64,000 bases of DNA, taken from positions 806,001 to 870,000 of the forward strand of contig NZ_AP026910.1 in NCBI RefSeq assembly GCF_026000575.1, written 5' to 3'. The stretch comes from Rhodoluna sp. KAS3. GTDB taxonomy: Bacteria; Actinomycetota; Actinomycetes; Actinomycetales; Microbacteriaceae. A model generated the notes under the pieces. The model worked only from the letters and a program-made list of their open reading frames with translations. It did no database searches and was not told the DNA's origin. Shown here one piece after another: positions 41,125-49,512 of the stretch; positions within the stretch are counted from its first letter, which is position 1; each line of letters opens with the position of its first letter. The position numbers and the translations under genes were made by a program.

Positions 41125-42831
41125 TTACAACACCTTTACGCTGAGTAGTCCCTGGGTCACACCAAGCAAACGAGCCTTTTTGTCGGCCTCACTCAAAGCC
41201 GGCACATAGAACAGCAGCATGTTTCCGTACACACTGGTTACACCCGTGGTCGAACCATCTGCGCCCAAAAGCAACTTCTCCTGCCCAGAAACCGCAACAG
41301 CGGATCCGGCCGACTTTGGCTTGATCTTGTAGGTATCGGTCATGTAAACCGCGACCAAGGCCCCCGAATCGCTTGTAGACAGGGCGGGAACATTTGGATT
41401 GCCGAGCTTATGCGTGAATGTGATTTTTGCTTCGGTCAATGTTTCAATCTGCTTTTTCTGGCTGGCAGACACCTGGATGAAGAACTCGTCCTCAGCTGTA
41501 TCAAACAGGCTAAAGCTAAGGCTGGCTTGACCCTTGTTGATTGCATCTCCATAAGCAGCCGGCAGTGCCTTCGGTTCCAACTTCAAGAACAAACTGTCTG
41601 ACTCAACCGGAATAGCACCGATGTCCGAACCGGCAACACCTGGAATTTCGGCGCCCGGCATGAGGCGAATGTTGTACCAGAGGCGGTACTTGCTTCGCGG
41701 AGTATCTTGCTGCAAAACCAGCATCTGAGGAAGGGCTTCGTCACCAGGGGCATCGGTTACGGCCATGACCACGCGAGGCCAAGCGGTACTTGCTGCCGGC
41801 AGACTAAAGGACAGCGGTGAGTCAACGATCGCTGGCATTGCAGCAACAGTGTCTGACTTCTTCTGCAGCTTGTAGTGGGTGGTTCGGATAGCAAGTGCCG
41901 GGCCAACAATTCGTGACTTGAGCAGCTTTGCATCCTTGGCATCGTCACCCGATAGCGCAACGGCGGCAACATCCGCAAGAATTCGCTTTAGTTGAGGCTC
42001 AGTGACCACTGCAGGCGGAGCATCGCTGGCAGATGCACTTGGGCTCGGGCTAGGTTCAGCCACCGGCAGCAGTTGGCAACCGGTCAGCAAAGAAAGCACC
42101 GATAGCGTAGCTGGAACGGCAATAAACGCCCTGCGTCGTGCCGATCGGCGACCCTTCACCGGCGCATTTCCCTTGGTTTTTTTGGCACGGTAACGCGGAG
42201 GCTTCGGCGGAGTTGGGGTTCGACGGCGAGGCCCACGGTTGCGGCGCATGGTTTGGTAGGCAATCAGGTTCATGATGAATGCTGCCAGAAGCACCACGCC
42301 ACCACCGATTAGCAAGATGTTTGACGAGGTGAAATCCGGAACAATCGACCAAACTAGTCGGATTCGGTTCGGAGCGGGAGCGACACCATCAGAGGCAAGG
42401 AGCACCGCATTCTCATCAGCGGTTGGCACCGGCAAGCTGGCATCAATTTCATCGTTGGTGAAATCACGCCAAAGATCTGAGCCAACCGGAGTGCCGACGT
42501 TCTCAGAACCCATCACAAAGTCTGCCTGCACGCCGGTCTTTGCATCGCCAACAGCAAGCTGGTTGTGATTAACGGTGCCTATCCAAGCTTCAATGTCACT
42601 TTGGCGCCCAGTGGCAATAAAGACCGTTTCTGAACCCATGGCCTCAATAACAGGAGTACCGGGATAGGAAGTCAGAACTGAGTTTGGGACAACCACAAGT
42701 GAACTTGGGTTTTCAATACTCACTTCGGCAACGTGTGCCTCAGGCGGGGCCCAGATGGTTCGCTGCGCCAGACCGAACACCAACATGAAAACAGAAATGA
42801 CGAATAGCGCAGCTGCAATCAAAAAGCGCAT
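41125..42831 (-). CDS. Large membrane protein with internal lipobox, unknown function
   Basis: 568-residue protein with an unusual layout: TM1 (residues 4-22), a roughly 145-residue outside domain, TM2 (171-192), a cytoplasmic Arg/Lys/Pro-rich linker (196-234), a third hydrophobic stretch ending in LSLLTGC (Cys252), a Ser/Pro-rich spacer (PSPSPSASAS), and a roughly 300-residue extracytoplasmic C-terminal domain. The third stretch looks like a lipoprotein signal peptide inside a membrane protein, as if a membrane protein and a lipoprotein gene had fused. I do not recognise the domains. It is coupled to the ybbN-like gene and divergent from a DivIVA-like gene, so a cell-envelope role is plausible. 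Confidence 0.75.
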   Translation of the reverse strand: MRFLIAAALFVISVFMLVFGLAQRTIWAPPEAHVAEVSIENPSSLVVVPNSVLTSYPGTPVIEAMGSETVFIATGRQSDIEAWIGTVNHNQLAVGDAKTGVQADFVMGSENVGTPVGSDLWRDFTNDEIDASLPVPTADENAVLLASDGVAPAPNRIRLVWSIVPDFTSSNILLIGGGVVLLAAFIMNLIAYQTMRRNRGPRRRTPTPPKPPRYRAKKTKGNAPVKGRRSARRRAFIAVPATLSVLSLLTGCQLLPVAEPSPSPSASASDAPPAVVTEPQLKRILADVAAVALSGDDAKDAKLLKSRIVGPALAIRTTHYKLQKKSDTVAAMPAIVDSPLSFSLPAASTAWPRVVMAVTDAPGDEALPQMLVLQQDTPRSKYRLWYNIRLMPGAEIPGVAGSDIGAIPVESDSLFLKLEPKALPAAYGDAINKGQASLSFSLFDTAEDEFFIQVSASQKKQIETLTEAKITFTHKLGNPNVPALSTSDSGALVAVYMTDTYKIKPKSAGSAVAVSGQEKLLLGADGSTTGVTSVYGNMLLFYVPALSEADKKARLLGVTQGLLSVKVL

Positions 42832-42857
42832 GCGATATCCAATCAGGTAAACTTGGC

Positions 42858-42874
42858 GGAGGGCGAAAACCTCC
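42858..42874. repeat. Hairpin in the leader of the 568-residue membrane protein
   Basis: GGAGG-GCGAAAA-CCTCC, directly at the predicted minus-strand transcription start (-10 TACAAT at 42884-42879). It could form a 5' stem-loop on that mRNA. Confidence 0.5.
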
Positions 42875-42877
42875 CTT

Positions 42878-42884
42878 TATTGTA
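42878..42884. promoter_or_regulatory. Overlapping divergent -10 elements (TATTGTA)
   Basis: On the plus strand TATTGT (42878-42883) ends 6 bases before a GTG at 42890. On the minus strand TACAAT (42884-42879) is a near-consensus -10 for the membrane-protein gene at 42831. The two hexamers overlap by 5 bases, a second symmetric bidirectional promoter in the window. Confidence 0.6.
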
Positions 42885-42907
42885 CCCAAGTGCCTAGGAG
42901 CCTTCAT

Positions 42908-44014
42908 TTGTCAGGCGAAGAGACCAGTTTCCCGGTAGTCGTTCGAGGCTACGATCGTGGGTTGGTTGACGACGCCCTAAAGGACCTTCGCCGAGACCTG
43001 ATGCAGCTTTCAGCGCAAAATGCACAGCTTGCCCAGGAACTAAAAGAAGCCGCCACCAAGCGGGACCAGGCACTGATGGAACTTGCCGAAGCGGGCGACC
43101 CTTCATACACCGGCGTTGGAGCACGTGCTGCCCTAATTCTGAGCACCGCCGAAGATCAGGCTCGGTTCTTGTTGGCCGAATCAAACAACGTAATTTCAAA
43201 GCAGCGCAAAGAACTAGAGGCCGAAGTATCGGCTCTTCACGGAGAAGCCAAGGGCTACTACGACTCTTTGGTTGCTGAGGCCCAGCGCCGCGCAGATCGC
43301 ATCTCTGCCGCTGCCCGCGCTGACTACGACGAAATCATCAACCAGGCCAAGAATGATGCGGCTCGGGTTATGGATGAGGCCATTCGCGAGGCCGGAGCGA
43401 CTCGCGGATCGGTAGCTACCGAGGCCGCGAAGATGCGCGCAGCGGCAAAGCGCGAGGTTGAGACGCTGAAGTCAAAGGTTGAACGCGACCTAGCTGAACG
43501 AAAGTTACTTGCCTTCCGCGAGAATACCCGCGATCTAGACCTCGATTACGCGCAGACGTTGGTAACTGAACAAGCCCGTATCGACCTGGAGCTAGAGCTT
43601 ACTGCCCGCCGCGCAGAGGCAGAGGCCGAGTACCTGCGTAAGCACCAAGAGGCCGTGGCAACTACTCAAAAGTACTTGGATGACGCGAATGCCCAATTGG
43701 CTCTTGCACTGGCCCGAGCCAGCGCAGCCCGCCTAGAGGCAGAAACTCTCGAAGCCGCAGCAATCTCAATCAACCAGCAGAACACTGAGGCTGCTCGCAA
43801 GAAGGCAGACGCAATCATGGCGGCGGCCGAAGCCGAGGCTCGCAAATCAGTAGCCGAGGCACAGGCAGAGATTGACCGCCGAATTGCTCAGTCGAAGGTA
43901 ATCCTAGAAAGATTGCAGGCTGAACGAGATTCGGTTGAGGTTTACCTCAAGAATCTTCGCAACTTGTTCAACGGAAAAGATCTACTAAACCCTCCGCCAC
44001 AAAGTTTTAGCTAA
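42908..44014 (+). CDS. DivIVA-like coiled-coil protein
   Basis: 368-residue, almost entirely helical protein. The N-terminus FPVVVRGYDRGLVDDAL resembles the DivIVA/GpsB membrane-binding segment, and the rest is heptad-rich coiled coil with Ala/Glu/Arg repeats (EAEAEYLRKHQEA, AEAEARKSVAEAQAEID) and a short tail. Such proteins organise polar growth or septum sites in actinobacteria. The TTG at 42908 is preceded by AGGAG with a 7-base spacer. The alternative is a GTG at 42890, six residues longer and leaderless from TATTGT; if transcription begins there, the 18-base leader would just include the AGGAG. Confidence 0.8.
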   Translation: MSGEETSFPVVVRGYDRGLVDDALKDLRRDLMQLSAQNAQLAQELKEAATKRDQALMELAEAGDPSYTGVGARAALILSTAEDQARFLLAESNNVISKQRKELEAEVSALHGEAKGYYDSLVAEAQRRADRISAAARADYDEIINQAKNDAARVMDEAIREAGATRGSVATEAAKMRAAAKREVETLKSKVERDLAERKLLAFRENTRDLDLDYAQTLVTEQARIDLELELTARRAEAEAEYLRKHQEAVATTQKYLDDANAQLALALARASAARLEAETLEAAAISINQQNTEAARKKADAIMAAAEAEARKSVAEAQAEIDRRIAQSKVILERLQAERDSVEVYLKNLRNLFNGKDLLNPPPQSFS

Positions 44015-44018
44015 GCGA

Positions 44019-44024
44019 TAGGTT
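44019..44024 (+). promoter_or_regulatory. -10 element for leaderless AI-2E family permease gene
   Basis: TAGGTT ends 7 bases (TAGAGGC) before the ATG at 44032, inside the 17-base gap after the DivIVA-like gene. No Shine-Dalgarno is present. Confidence 0.5.
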
Positions 44025-44031
44025 TAGAGGC

Positions 44032-45084
44032 ATGCAGCAGCACATCAAGATTTCTAATGCCTTCCAGATTGGCCTATTGGGTGGCCTCGGTGTTCTAACT
44101 GCCCTGATCATCGGTGGAGCCATCACCACCATTGCCAACATCATCGCCTATGTGGCCGCCGCGATCTTTATTGCCCTCGGTTTTGAACCACTGGTAAATA
44201 AGTTGATGAGCTGGGGACTAAAGCGTCGCTACGCAATTCTGGCCGTGGCACTCACAATTCTTGCCCTGTTAGCCGCCTTGTTCAGCCTGGTCTTGCCAAC
44301 GCTCGCCACCGAGACGGCTCATTTTATTGAGACGGCACCGGGAGTACTGGCCAGTGTCAGCGATCTGCCTTTCATCACAGCGATTGATGAGCGTCTGGGC
44401 GGGGCAATTAGCGATGCCCTAAACTCAACCGGAGCCTATCTGGGTGACTCAGCAAACTGGCCGACAATGCTCGGTGGCGTGGTTCAGGTTGGAATTTCAA
44501 TTTTCAATGGTGCTTTCGGGGCCATCATCATCATTATTTTGAGCCTGTACTTTATGGCATCGATGAACACCTTCAAGCGCTGGGTTTACTCACTCGTGGC
44601 AGCTAGCAAGCGCGAACGTTTTGTTGACTTGTCAGAGCAAATCTCGACCTCGGTAGGCCGCTATGTAATGGGGCAGGCCAGCATCGCAGCAATTGCCGGT
44701 GTGACCAGCTTCATCTTTATGAGCATCGCCGGTGTTCCATTCGCACTTGTCCTTGCGATGATCGCATTCCTGCTTGGTCTGGTCCCGCTAGTCGGAACCA
44801 TCAGCGCCGCCGTTCTGGTGACGCTGGTAGCACTCAGCGTCTCGCCGACCGTGGCTCTAATTTCGGGTATTTACTACATCATCTACATGCAGGTTGAGGC
44901 CTACATCATCAGCCCAAAAATCATGAGCCGCGCAGTTTCTGTACCGGGTGCTGTTGTTGTGGTTGCCGCACTTGCCGGCGGTGCACTGATGGGTGTGCTT
45001 GGTGCTCTGGTTTCGATTCCGGTGGCGGCCTCAATCATGCTGATTCTGCGCCAGGTTTACACCCCGTATCAAGAAGCGCGCTAA
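44032..45084 (+). CDS. AI-2E family transporter (PF01594-type permease)
   Basis: 350-residue membrane protein with about eight helices. It has paired N-terminal helices, a mid-region extracytoplasmic segment (ETAPGVLASVSDLPFI), and the conserved C-terminal block around LLGLVPLVGTISAAVLV and YYIIYMQVEAYIISPKIM. Family members export small molecules or act as Na+/H+ antiporters; the AI-2 link is specific to TqsA and should not be assumed here. It is downstream of the DivIVA-like gene in the same direction. Its last 4 bases overlap the end of the convergent hydrolase gene. Confidence 0.9.
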   Translation: MQQHIKISNAFQIGLLGGLGVLTALIIGGAITTIANIIAYVAAAIFIALGFEPLVNKLMSWGLKRRYAILAVALTILALLAALFSLVLPTLATETAHFIETAPGVLASVSDLPFITAIDERLGGAISDALNSTGAYLGDSANWPTMLGGVVQVGISIFNGAFGAIIIIILSLYFMASMNTFKRWVYSLVAASKRERFVDLSEQISTSVGRYVMGQASIAAIAGVTSFIFMSIAGVPFALVLAMIAFLLGLVPLVGTISAAVLVTLVALSVSPTVALISGIYYIIYMQVEAYIISPKIMSRAVSVPGAVVVVAALAGGALMGVLGALVSIPVAASIMLILRQVYTPYQEAR

Positions 45085-45812
45085 AGAACCTCGGGCTGCC
45101 AGGATTCAGGCAGCGGGTAACTATCCGGTTGTACTGCGCGAACAATCTCGTTTAAGACTCGCTTGGTAGCATTTTCTCCGACCCACAGGTGCTTTGCGCC
45201 GTCAACACCGATTAACTCGGCGTGGGCAACGCTCGCAAAGCGTTCAGCTGCCTCTGCTGGCTGCAGGAAGTCGTCAAACTCAGGTACCAGAATCACCAAT
45301 CGTTTCTCGCTACCGCCCCAGCGTGCAACCTCAACATCGGTGGCTCGGTGCAGCGGAGGGGAAAGCAAAATGGCGCCAACAACTTCGTGAAAGATGCCGT
45401 ACTTCAAAGCTAATTCGGTGCCAAAAGACCAGCCGACCAGCCAAATGTTTGGCAAACCGCGCTTCTTAGCGAAGGCCACCGCTGCCGCTACATCGTGTTG
45501 CTCAGTTACGCCCTCACCAAACGCACCCTCGCTGGTTCCACGAGGAGAAGAGGTGCCGCGGGTATTGAATCGCAAAACAGCTATGTCAGCCAACTCTGGC
45601 AGGCGATTGGCAGCCTTCTTGAGGATGTGGCTGTCCATGAAGCCACCGTGGGTTGGCAGCGGGTGGAGAGTCACCAGGGTGGCTTTTGGCGCCCGACCAG
45701 CCGGAAGCGACAGTTCTCCGACCAGCGTCAACCCGTCTGCAGTTAGGAGGGTAATTTCTTCACGTACTGAAGGCAGTTCGACACCAGAGCGGATCTCGAT
45801 CGGAAAATTCAT
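45081..45812 (-). CDS. Alpha/beta hydrolase
   Basis: 243-residue alpha/beta hydrolase of the small esterase or dienelactone-hydrolase type. The oxyanion region is TLHPLPTHGG, the nucleophile elbow GWSFGTEL, the acid is probably Asp in LVPEFDDFLQP, and the His is in DGAKHLWVGE. The ATG at 45812 is preceded by CAGGGG and overlaps the TGA of the upstream zinc-ribbon gene (ATGA), so it is translationally coupled. An in-frame upstream extension has no family support. The substrate is unknown. Confidence 0.85.
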   Translation of the reverse strand: MNFPIEIRSGVELPSVREEITLLTADGLTLVGELSLPAGRAPKATLVTLHPLPTHGGFMDSHILKKAANRLPELADIAVLRFNTRGTSSPRGTSEGAFGEGVTEQHDVAAAVAFAKKRGLPNIWLVGWSFGTELALKYGIFHEVVGAILLSPPLHRATDVEVARWGGSEKRLVILVPEFDDFLQPAEAAERFASVAHAELIGVDGAKHLWVGENATKRVLNEIVRAVQPDSYPLPESWQPEVL

Positions 45813-46105
45813 AGCAACGGCCCCTGAAATTGCTTCCAGCAGGCATTGTGAAAGTGTCTCCGGGTGTCTACTCCCCTGACGCTGTCCCAAGCCACAATGT
45901 GACTCAAGCCCTTGTTGATTTGCAAATTGCAGTTGGGGCAGGTCCATGATTTTCCGTCATCAGCATTCGCACCAACGCTGGTTTGAGTGGTGTATTCCAC
46001 GCCGCGCTTTACCTCGACATTACGAATGCCATACCGCGATGCACTGAATTCCAATTCTTCGTGAACCTCAGGCTTTGCCCTTCGTGACCGGTTTGAACGC
46101 GGCAC
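45809..46105 (-). CDS. Small zinc-ribbon protein conserved in actinobacteria
   Basis: 98-residue protein. A basic N-terminus (PRSNRSRRAK) is followed by a zinc-ribbon-like core: CPNCN, then His in GLSHIVAW, and HFHNACW at the end. Relatives are often labelled 'ATP/GTP-binding protein' without evidence; I see no P-loop. The start is GTG at 46105, giving MPRSNRSRR as in relatives, and it overlaps the TAG of the upstream gene by one base. The longer frame upstream is not conserved. A nucleic-acid-binding role is only a guess from the basic tail and Cys/His cluster. Confidence 0.75.
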   Translation of the reverse strand: MPRSNRSRRAKPEVHEELEFSASRYGIRNVEVKRGVEYTTQTSVGANADDGKSWTCPNCNLQINKGLSHIVAWDSVRGVDTRRHFHNACWKQFQGPLL

Positions 46106-46770
46106 TAGTACCAACCAATTTTGTCGGAGTGAGCCAGAGCTCCACACGGAGAACCGTAACGACCCTTGATGTACTTCACACCCCAGCGTATTTGAGTCTC
46201 GTGGTTGGTTTTCCAGTCAGGGCCCTCAGATGCCATCTTGGTGCCCGGTAGGGACTGAGGAATACCGTAGGCGCCCGAAGATTTGTTTAGCGCGTTGACA
46301 CGCCAGTTTGACTCGCGCTCCCAAAGTTTGACCAGGCAAGAGTACTGGTCCGCGCCAAAGTTCATCGATGTCAACAGCTCGAGAGCATAAGCCTTGGCCG
46401 TACCTGGGTCAGGAACCGCAGCCGTTTCTACGAAGAGCGCAGCTGCATCGCTGCCGGTGACGATGTTGAAACCACCGCGGGCAAAAGAAATCTTTTGGGT
46501 GCTTGCGTAACCGTAAGTTTCTTCAGGAGCAGCTTCATCGATGTCAAAAATTTGAATCGTGCTGGCACTGGCCATGGTGCCTGAATAAGGGTCAACGATG
46601 GTTACCAGGATGAAGCCTGCTGAGAAGAGGAACCCCCACAGCGGCTGAAAAGCGCGCTTCTTGAGCCTCGGAAACTTAGGGCGCTTGAACGGGGTCTTTT
46701 CTAGAGCCTGATCAATCTTGGTACCCAATCGGTGCGACAGTTCTGGCCTATCGGCCTCGTGTCTACCCAT
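46105..46770 (-). CDS. Lytic transglycosylase-like cell-wall protein
   Basis: 221-residue protein with a basic cytoplasmic N-terminus, one membrane helix (about 43-60) and an extracytoplasmic C-terminal SLT-like domain. WERESNWRVNALNKSSGAYG carries the likely catalytic Glu153 and the family's GAYGIPQ, and WGVKYIKGRYGSP follows. Proteins of this type cleave or bind peptidoglycan in actinobacterial cell walls. A strong GGAGGTGA site precedes the ATG. It is the first gene of an operon with the zinc-ribbon and hydrolase genes (1-base and 4-base overlaps). Confidence 0.88.
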   Translation of the reverse strand: MGRHEADRPELSHRLGTKIDQALEKTPFKRPKFPRLKKRAFQPLWGFLFSAGFILVTIVDPYSGTMASASTIQIFDIDEAAPEETYGYASTQKISFARGGFNIVTGSDAAALFVETAAVPDPGTAKAYALELLTSMNFGADQYSCLVKLWERESNWRVNALNKSSGAYGIPQSLPGTKMASEGPDWKTNHETQIRWGVKYIKGRYGSPCGALAHSDKIGWY

Positions 46771-46806
46771 TGTTCACCTCCGCGTGCTAGTTACTCGCAA
46801 TGTTTC

Positions 46807-46812
46807 AGTCTA
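46807..46812 (-). promoter_or_regulatory. Candidate -10 for the transglycosylase operon
   Basis: TAGACT on the minus strand, about 36 bases upstream of the ATG at 46770, in the 72-base gap after the nuclease gene. The gene has a good Shine-Dalgarno, so this would be a leadered transcript. Confidence 0.4.
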
Positions 46813-46842
46813 CCTTCGAGCCTGTTTTATTACCAGAATCTG

Positions 46843-47511
46843 TTAACCAGGTAAACGCTGAGTTGGGCACTTCGACAGCACAGATGCCATGGCTGTTTTC
46901 TCAGCCGAGGTTACCCACAGTGCGTATTTGCGCTTCACCGCGATCTGCCGGGCCACGTAGGCGCAACGATAACTCTTATTGGGCGGCAGCCAACTTGCGG
47001 CATCGGAATCACCCTTCTGGCCATTGGTTGGCCCATCCACCGCCAGCAAATTTAGCGGGTCGTTATAAAAGGCATACCTGCGTGCGTAAGTAAGCTTCTG
47101 AGCGCCCTTTTGCCAGGCATCACTGACGGCCACCACGTGGTCGATTTGAACTTTGATTGAGGTAGATTGACCTCGCACAAAATTTATCGTCTTGGCTGTG
47201 TAAGGGTCACGAAGAATGCCGGTTTCGACGATGCAGCTGTAACCTCTACGCATAACTTCGCTGCTTAGGTCACGCTTGAGAATGTAATTTCTGAGATCGC
47301 AGCTGCCGATGTCACCCCAGCCATCTGAGAATTTCTCGCGAGCGTAGCCAGTCTTGGCGGCCCGCCCCTTGACGCCAAGCTCTTGCAGGGCAGTTTTAGC
47401 CAAAGGGTTCAGAGCCTCCGCTGGTGCTGCCGAGCCGGCCGCCACAAACCCCGATGCAATCAGAGTGGCGCCAACTAAACCGGCAAGTAGGGCTCTAGCA
47501 GTTCTTTTCAA
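46843..47511 (-). CDS. Secreted HNH-type nuclease (DUF1524 / GmrSD C-terminal-like)
   Basis: 222-residue secreted protein. A signal peptide (KRTARALLAGLVGATLIASG to about residue 34) is followed by a DUF1524 domain with IDHVVAVSDAW carrying the catalytic His, then DPLNLLAVDGPTNGQKGD and ASWLPPNKSYRCAYV. Actinobacterial relatives are extracellular DNases. The start is TTG at 47511, chosen because GAGGT lies 8 bases upstream and the signal peptide then begins at once; this overlaps the upstream DivIVA-domain gene by 17 bases. Cys pairs suggest disulfides. A role in using external DNA is an inference. Confidence 0.85.
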   Translation of the reverse strand: MKRTARALLAGLVGATLIASGFVAAGSAAPAEALNPLAKTALQELGVKGRAAKTGYAREKFSDGWGDIGSCDLRNYILKRDLSSEVMRRGYSCIVETGILRDPYTAKTINFVRGQSTSIKVQIDHVVAVSDAWQKGAQKLTYARRYAFYNDPLNLLAVDGPTNGQKGDSDAASWLPPNKSYRCAYVARQIAVKRKYALWVTSAEKTAMASVLSKCPTQRLPG

Positions 47512-48046
47512 TCTGCAGCACCTCGACCACTCGATCGATGAAGGCATCAACCTGACTTTCGACATAACCGGCGCGGGACGCTTTGAAAATCGTTCGTCGA
47601 ACAGCGGTTAGGTCGAGTGGCGTCTCTGAATCTAGGTGGCGGGCAACTGAATCGCAAAGGGCATCAACTTGCTTGCGGTTGTATCCGCGAAGCAAAAAAG
47701 AAACGTTGGAAAATTTTTGATTCTTTGGTCGTTCAACCCGGCCGCGAAGAATTTCTTGGATTCGGGCCAAGCGGTCGGCAACGGCATAGTCACCAGACTT
47801 TGCAATCTGGCGCTTAATTTCTCTCGAGGCAAAAGTGTCTTCTAGTCGATCTAACGCCGAATCAACTGGACCGATGAGGTAGCCACCACGAATCAAATCG
47901 AAGTGAGTATTGCGAATTAGATCAGATGTCACTTGATCGGCATCCGGGCTATTGAATTGCTCGCGAGCCTGGTCGATAAAAGCGTTTACCTGCTCGGGCA
48001 CGTAGCCAAGTTCCTTTGGCCCAGCAACTGGAAAAGAAAAACTCAT
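47495..48046 (-). CDS. DivIVA-domain protein with repeated motifs
   Basis: 183-residue protein built of repeated DivIVA N-terminal-type motifs of about 25 residues: GYVPEQVNAFIDQARE, VSFLLRGYNRKQVDALCDSV, and SRAGYVESQVDAFIDRVVEVL, with a related FDLIRGGYLIGPVDSALDRL. It lacks a long coiled-coil tail, unlike the protein at 42908. Cell-division or polar localisation is suggested by the motif only. A GGAAG site precedes the ATG. It lies 12 bases after the cdsA stop and so belongs to the frr-cdsA transcript. Confidence 0.8.
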   Translation of the reverse strand: MSFSFPVAGPKELGYVPEQVNAFIDQAREQFNSPDADQVTSDLIRNTHFDLIRGGYLIGPVDSALDRLEDTFASREIKRQIAKSGDYAVADRLARIQEILRGRVERPKNQKFSNVSFLLRGYNRKQVDALCDSVARHLDSETPLDLTAVRRTIFKASRAGYVESQVDAFIDRVVEVLQIEKNC

Positions 48047-48058
48047 TTTGCTTCCAAA

Positions 48059-48916
48059 CTAGAGGGCAGTTACCAGCTGCATGAAGAGGTAGGTAATTAG
48101 GGCAGAAGGCAGGATTGAATCCAAACGGTCCATGACGCCGCCATGCCCCGGGAGAATCGACGACATGTCTTTGACACCAAGGTCACGTTTGATGAGCGAC
48201 TCGGCTAGGTCACCGAAGACTGCCGCGAGCAGCAAGGCTGCAGCAAAAACGACACCAAGCCACCACGGTAGGCCGAGTGCAAAAATGCTGAACAGGACTG
48301 CTGATACCGAACCGGCTGTAATTGAAGCGAGCAGGCCTTCCCAAGTTTTCTTTGGACTTACCCCTGGGGCAAGTTTGTGTTTGCCAAATTTACGACCAAC
48401 CAGATATCCGGCGGTATCAATCAGCGCAACCGTAACCACAAAAGCAATGACCCAACTAGCACCATCTGGGCGGCGCAGCAGAAGCATTGTGAAACTGGTC
48501 ATTAGTGGCAGGTAAATGACCACAAATGCCGCAGCTGCGTAATCGCGAAGGGTGTGCTGGATGGCTTGGATCGGTTTTTCACGCCGTTCCCAAAGCAAGT
48601 GCACTGTTCGCCACAGAATCAATGCCGCAACGATGGACAAGGCCACGAGCCACTGCAGTTGGGCTCCCCCGTAGAACGCAGCCGGCATGATTAGGACTGA
48701 GCCGACAACCGAAGGAACTCGAGGAACGTACCACCCCTTGAGCCTCAAAGCGGTTGAAAGCTCCCAGGCACCGAAACCGGCAGCAGTAGCTGCGAATACC
48801 ATGAAGAGTTCTTTGTAGATGAGTACCGAGAGCAAAAATGCAGCGCCCAGCGCTAGTCCGACCGCAACCGACTTAGATAGGCTGCGCCCACCTGAAGTTG
48901 GCTGCTGAGTAGTCAA
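48059..48916 (-). CDS. cdsA: Phosphatidate cytidylyltransferase
   Basis: Integral membrane enzyme that makes CDP-diacylglycerol from phosphatidate and CTP for phospholipid synthesis. 285 residues with about eight helices. The C-terminal signature runs through SPKKTWEGLLASI, FGDLAESLIKRDLGVKD and GHGGVMDRLDS. TTG start at 48916 with AGAGG upstream, 1 base after the frr stop. This follows the classic pyrH-frr-cdsA order. Confidence 0.95.
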   Translation of the reverse strand: MTTQQPTSGGRSLSKSVAVGLALGAAFLLSVLIYKELFMVFAATAAGFGAWELSTALRLKGWYVPRVPSVVGSVLIMPAAFYGGAQLQWLVALSIVAALILWRTVHLLWERREKPIQAIQHTLRDYAAAAFVVIYLPLMTSFTMLLLRRPDGASWVIAFVVTVALIDTAGYLVGRKFGKHKLAPGVSPKKTWEGLLASITAGSVSAVLFSIFALGLPWWLGVVFAAALLLAAVFGDLAESLIKRDLGVKDMSSILPGHGGVMDRLDSILPSALITYLFMQLVTAL

Positions 48917-48917
48917 A

Positions 48918-49478
48918 TTAGACCTCTAGAAGTTCGGCTTCTTTGCGCTTTAGAGCGTCGTCGATGGCATCCACGTGCGTCTTAGTGATTGCATCAAGCT
49001 CTTTTTCGCCACGGGCGATTTCATCATCGCCAGCAAGGCCATCCTTCTTCAGCGCTGCCAAATCATCGTTGCCCTTGCGGCGAATGTTGCGAACTGCCAC
49101 TCGGTGGTCTTCAGCCTTGGCCTTCACAAGTTTGACGTAGTCGCGGCGACGCTCTTCGGTAAGGTCTGGCAAAGTCACACGGATTAGGTTTCCGTCATTC
49201 TGTGGGTTTGCGTCAAGGTTTGGCATCTCGCGCAGAGCGGTCTCAATAGCCTTCAGCGCGCCCTTGTCATAAGGGGTGATAACGATGGTGCGAGCTTCTG
49301 GGTTAGCCAACTGACCGAGCTGACCAAGAGGGGTTGGGGTGCCGTAGTAGTCAACCATTACCTTCTGGAACAGCTGAGGGTTTGCGCGACCAGTGCGGAC
49401 GTTTGCAAAATCTTCGCGGGTAGCGTCAACGGCCTTGGCCATCTTTTCGGTGGCGGCTGCCAGAATCTCTGAAATCAC
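48918..49478 (-). CDS. frr: Ribosome recycling factor
   Basis: Splits post-termination ribosomes together with EF-G. 186 residues, the normal length. The family blocks are [35 protein letters not shown] and [21 protein letters not shown] start (GTG ATT TCA) with AGGAGA upstream. It is between pyrH and cdsA in one operon. Confidence 0.97.
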   Translation of the reverse strand: MISEILAAATEKMAKAVDATREDFANVRTGRANPQLFQKVMVDYYGTPTPLGQLGQLANPEARTIVITPYDKGALKAIETALREMPNLDANPQNDGNLIRVTLPDLTEERRRDYVKLVKAKAEDHRVAVRNIRRKGNDDLAALKKDGLAGDDEIARGEKELDAITKTHVDAIDDALKRKEAELLEV

Positions 49479-49512
49479 TTTTTCTCCTGTTTTGATTAAT
49501 TCTTTACCGCAA

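Noticed and set aside
44032-45084. Autoinducer-2 export and quorum sensing
   Set aside because: The AI-2E family name comes from one E. coli member; there is no luxS or lsr gene here, so only a permease can be claimed.
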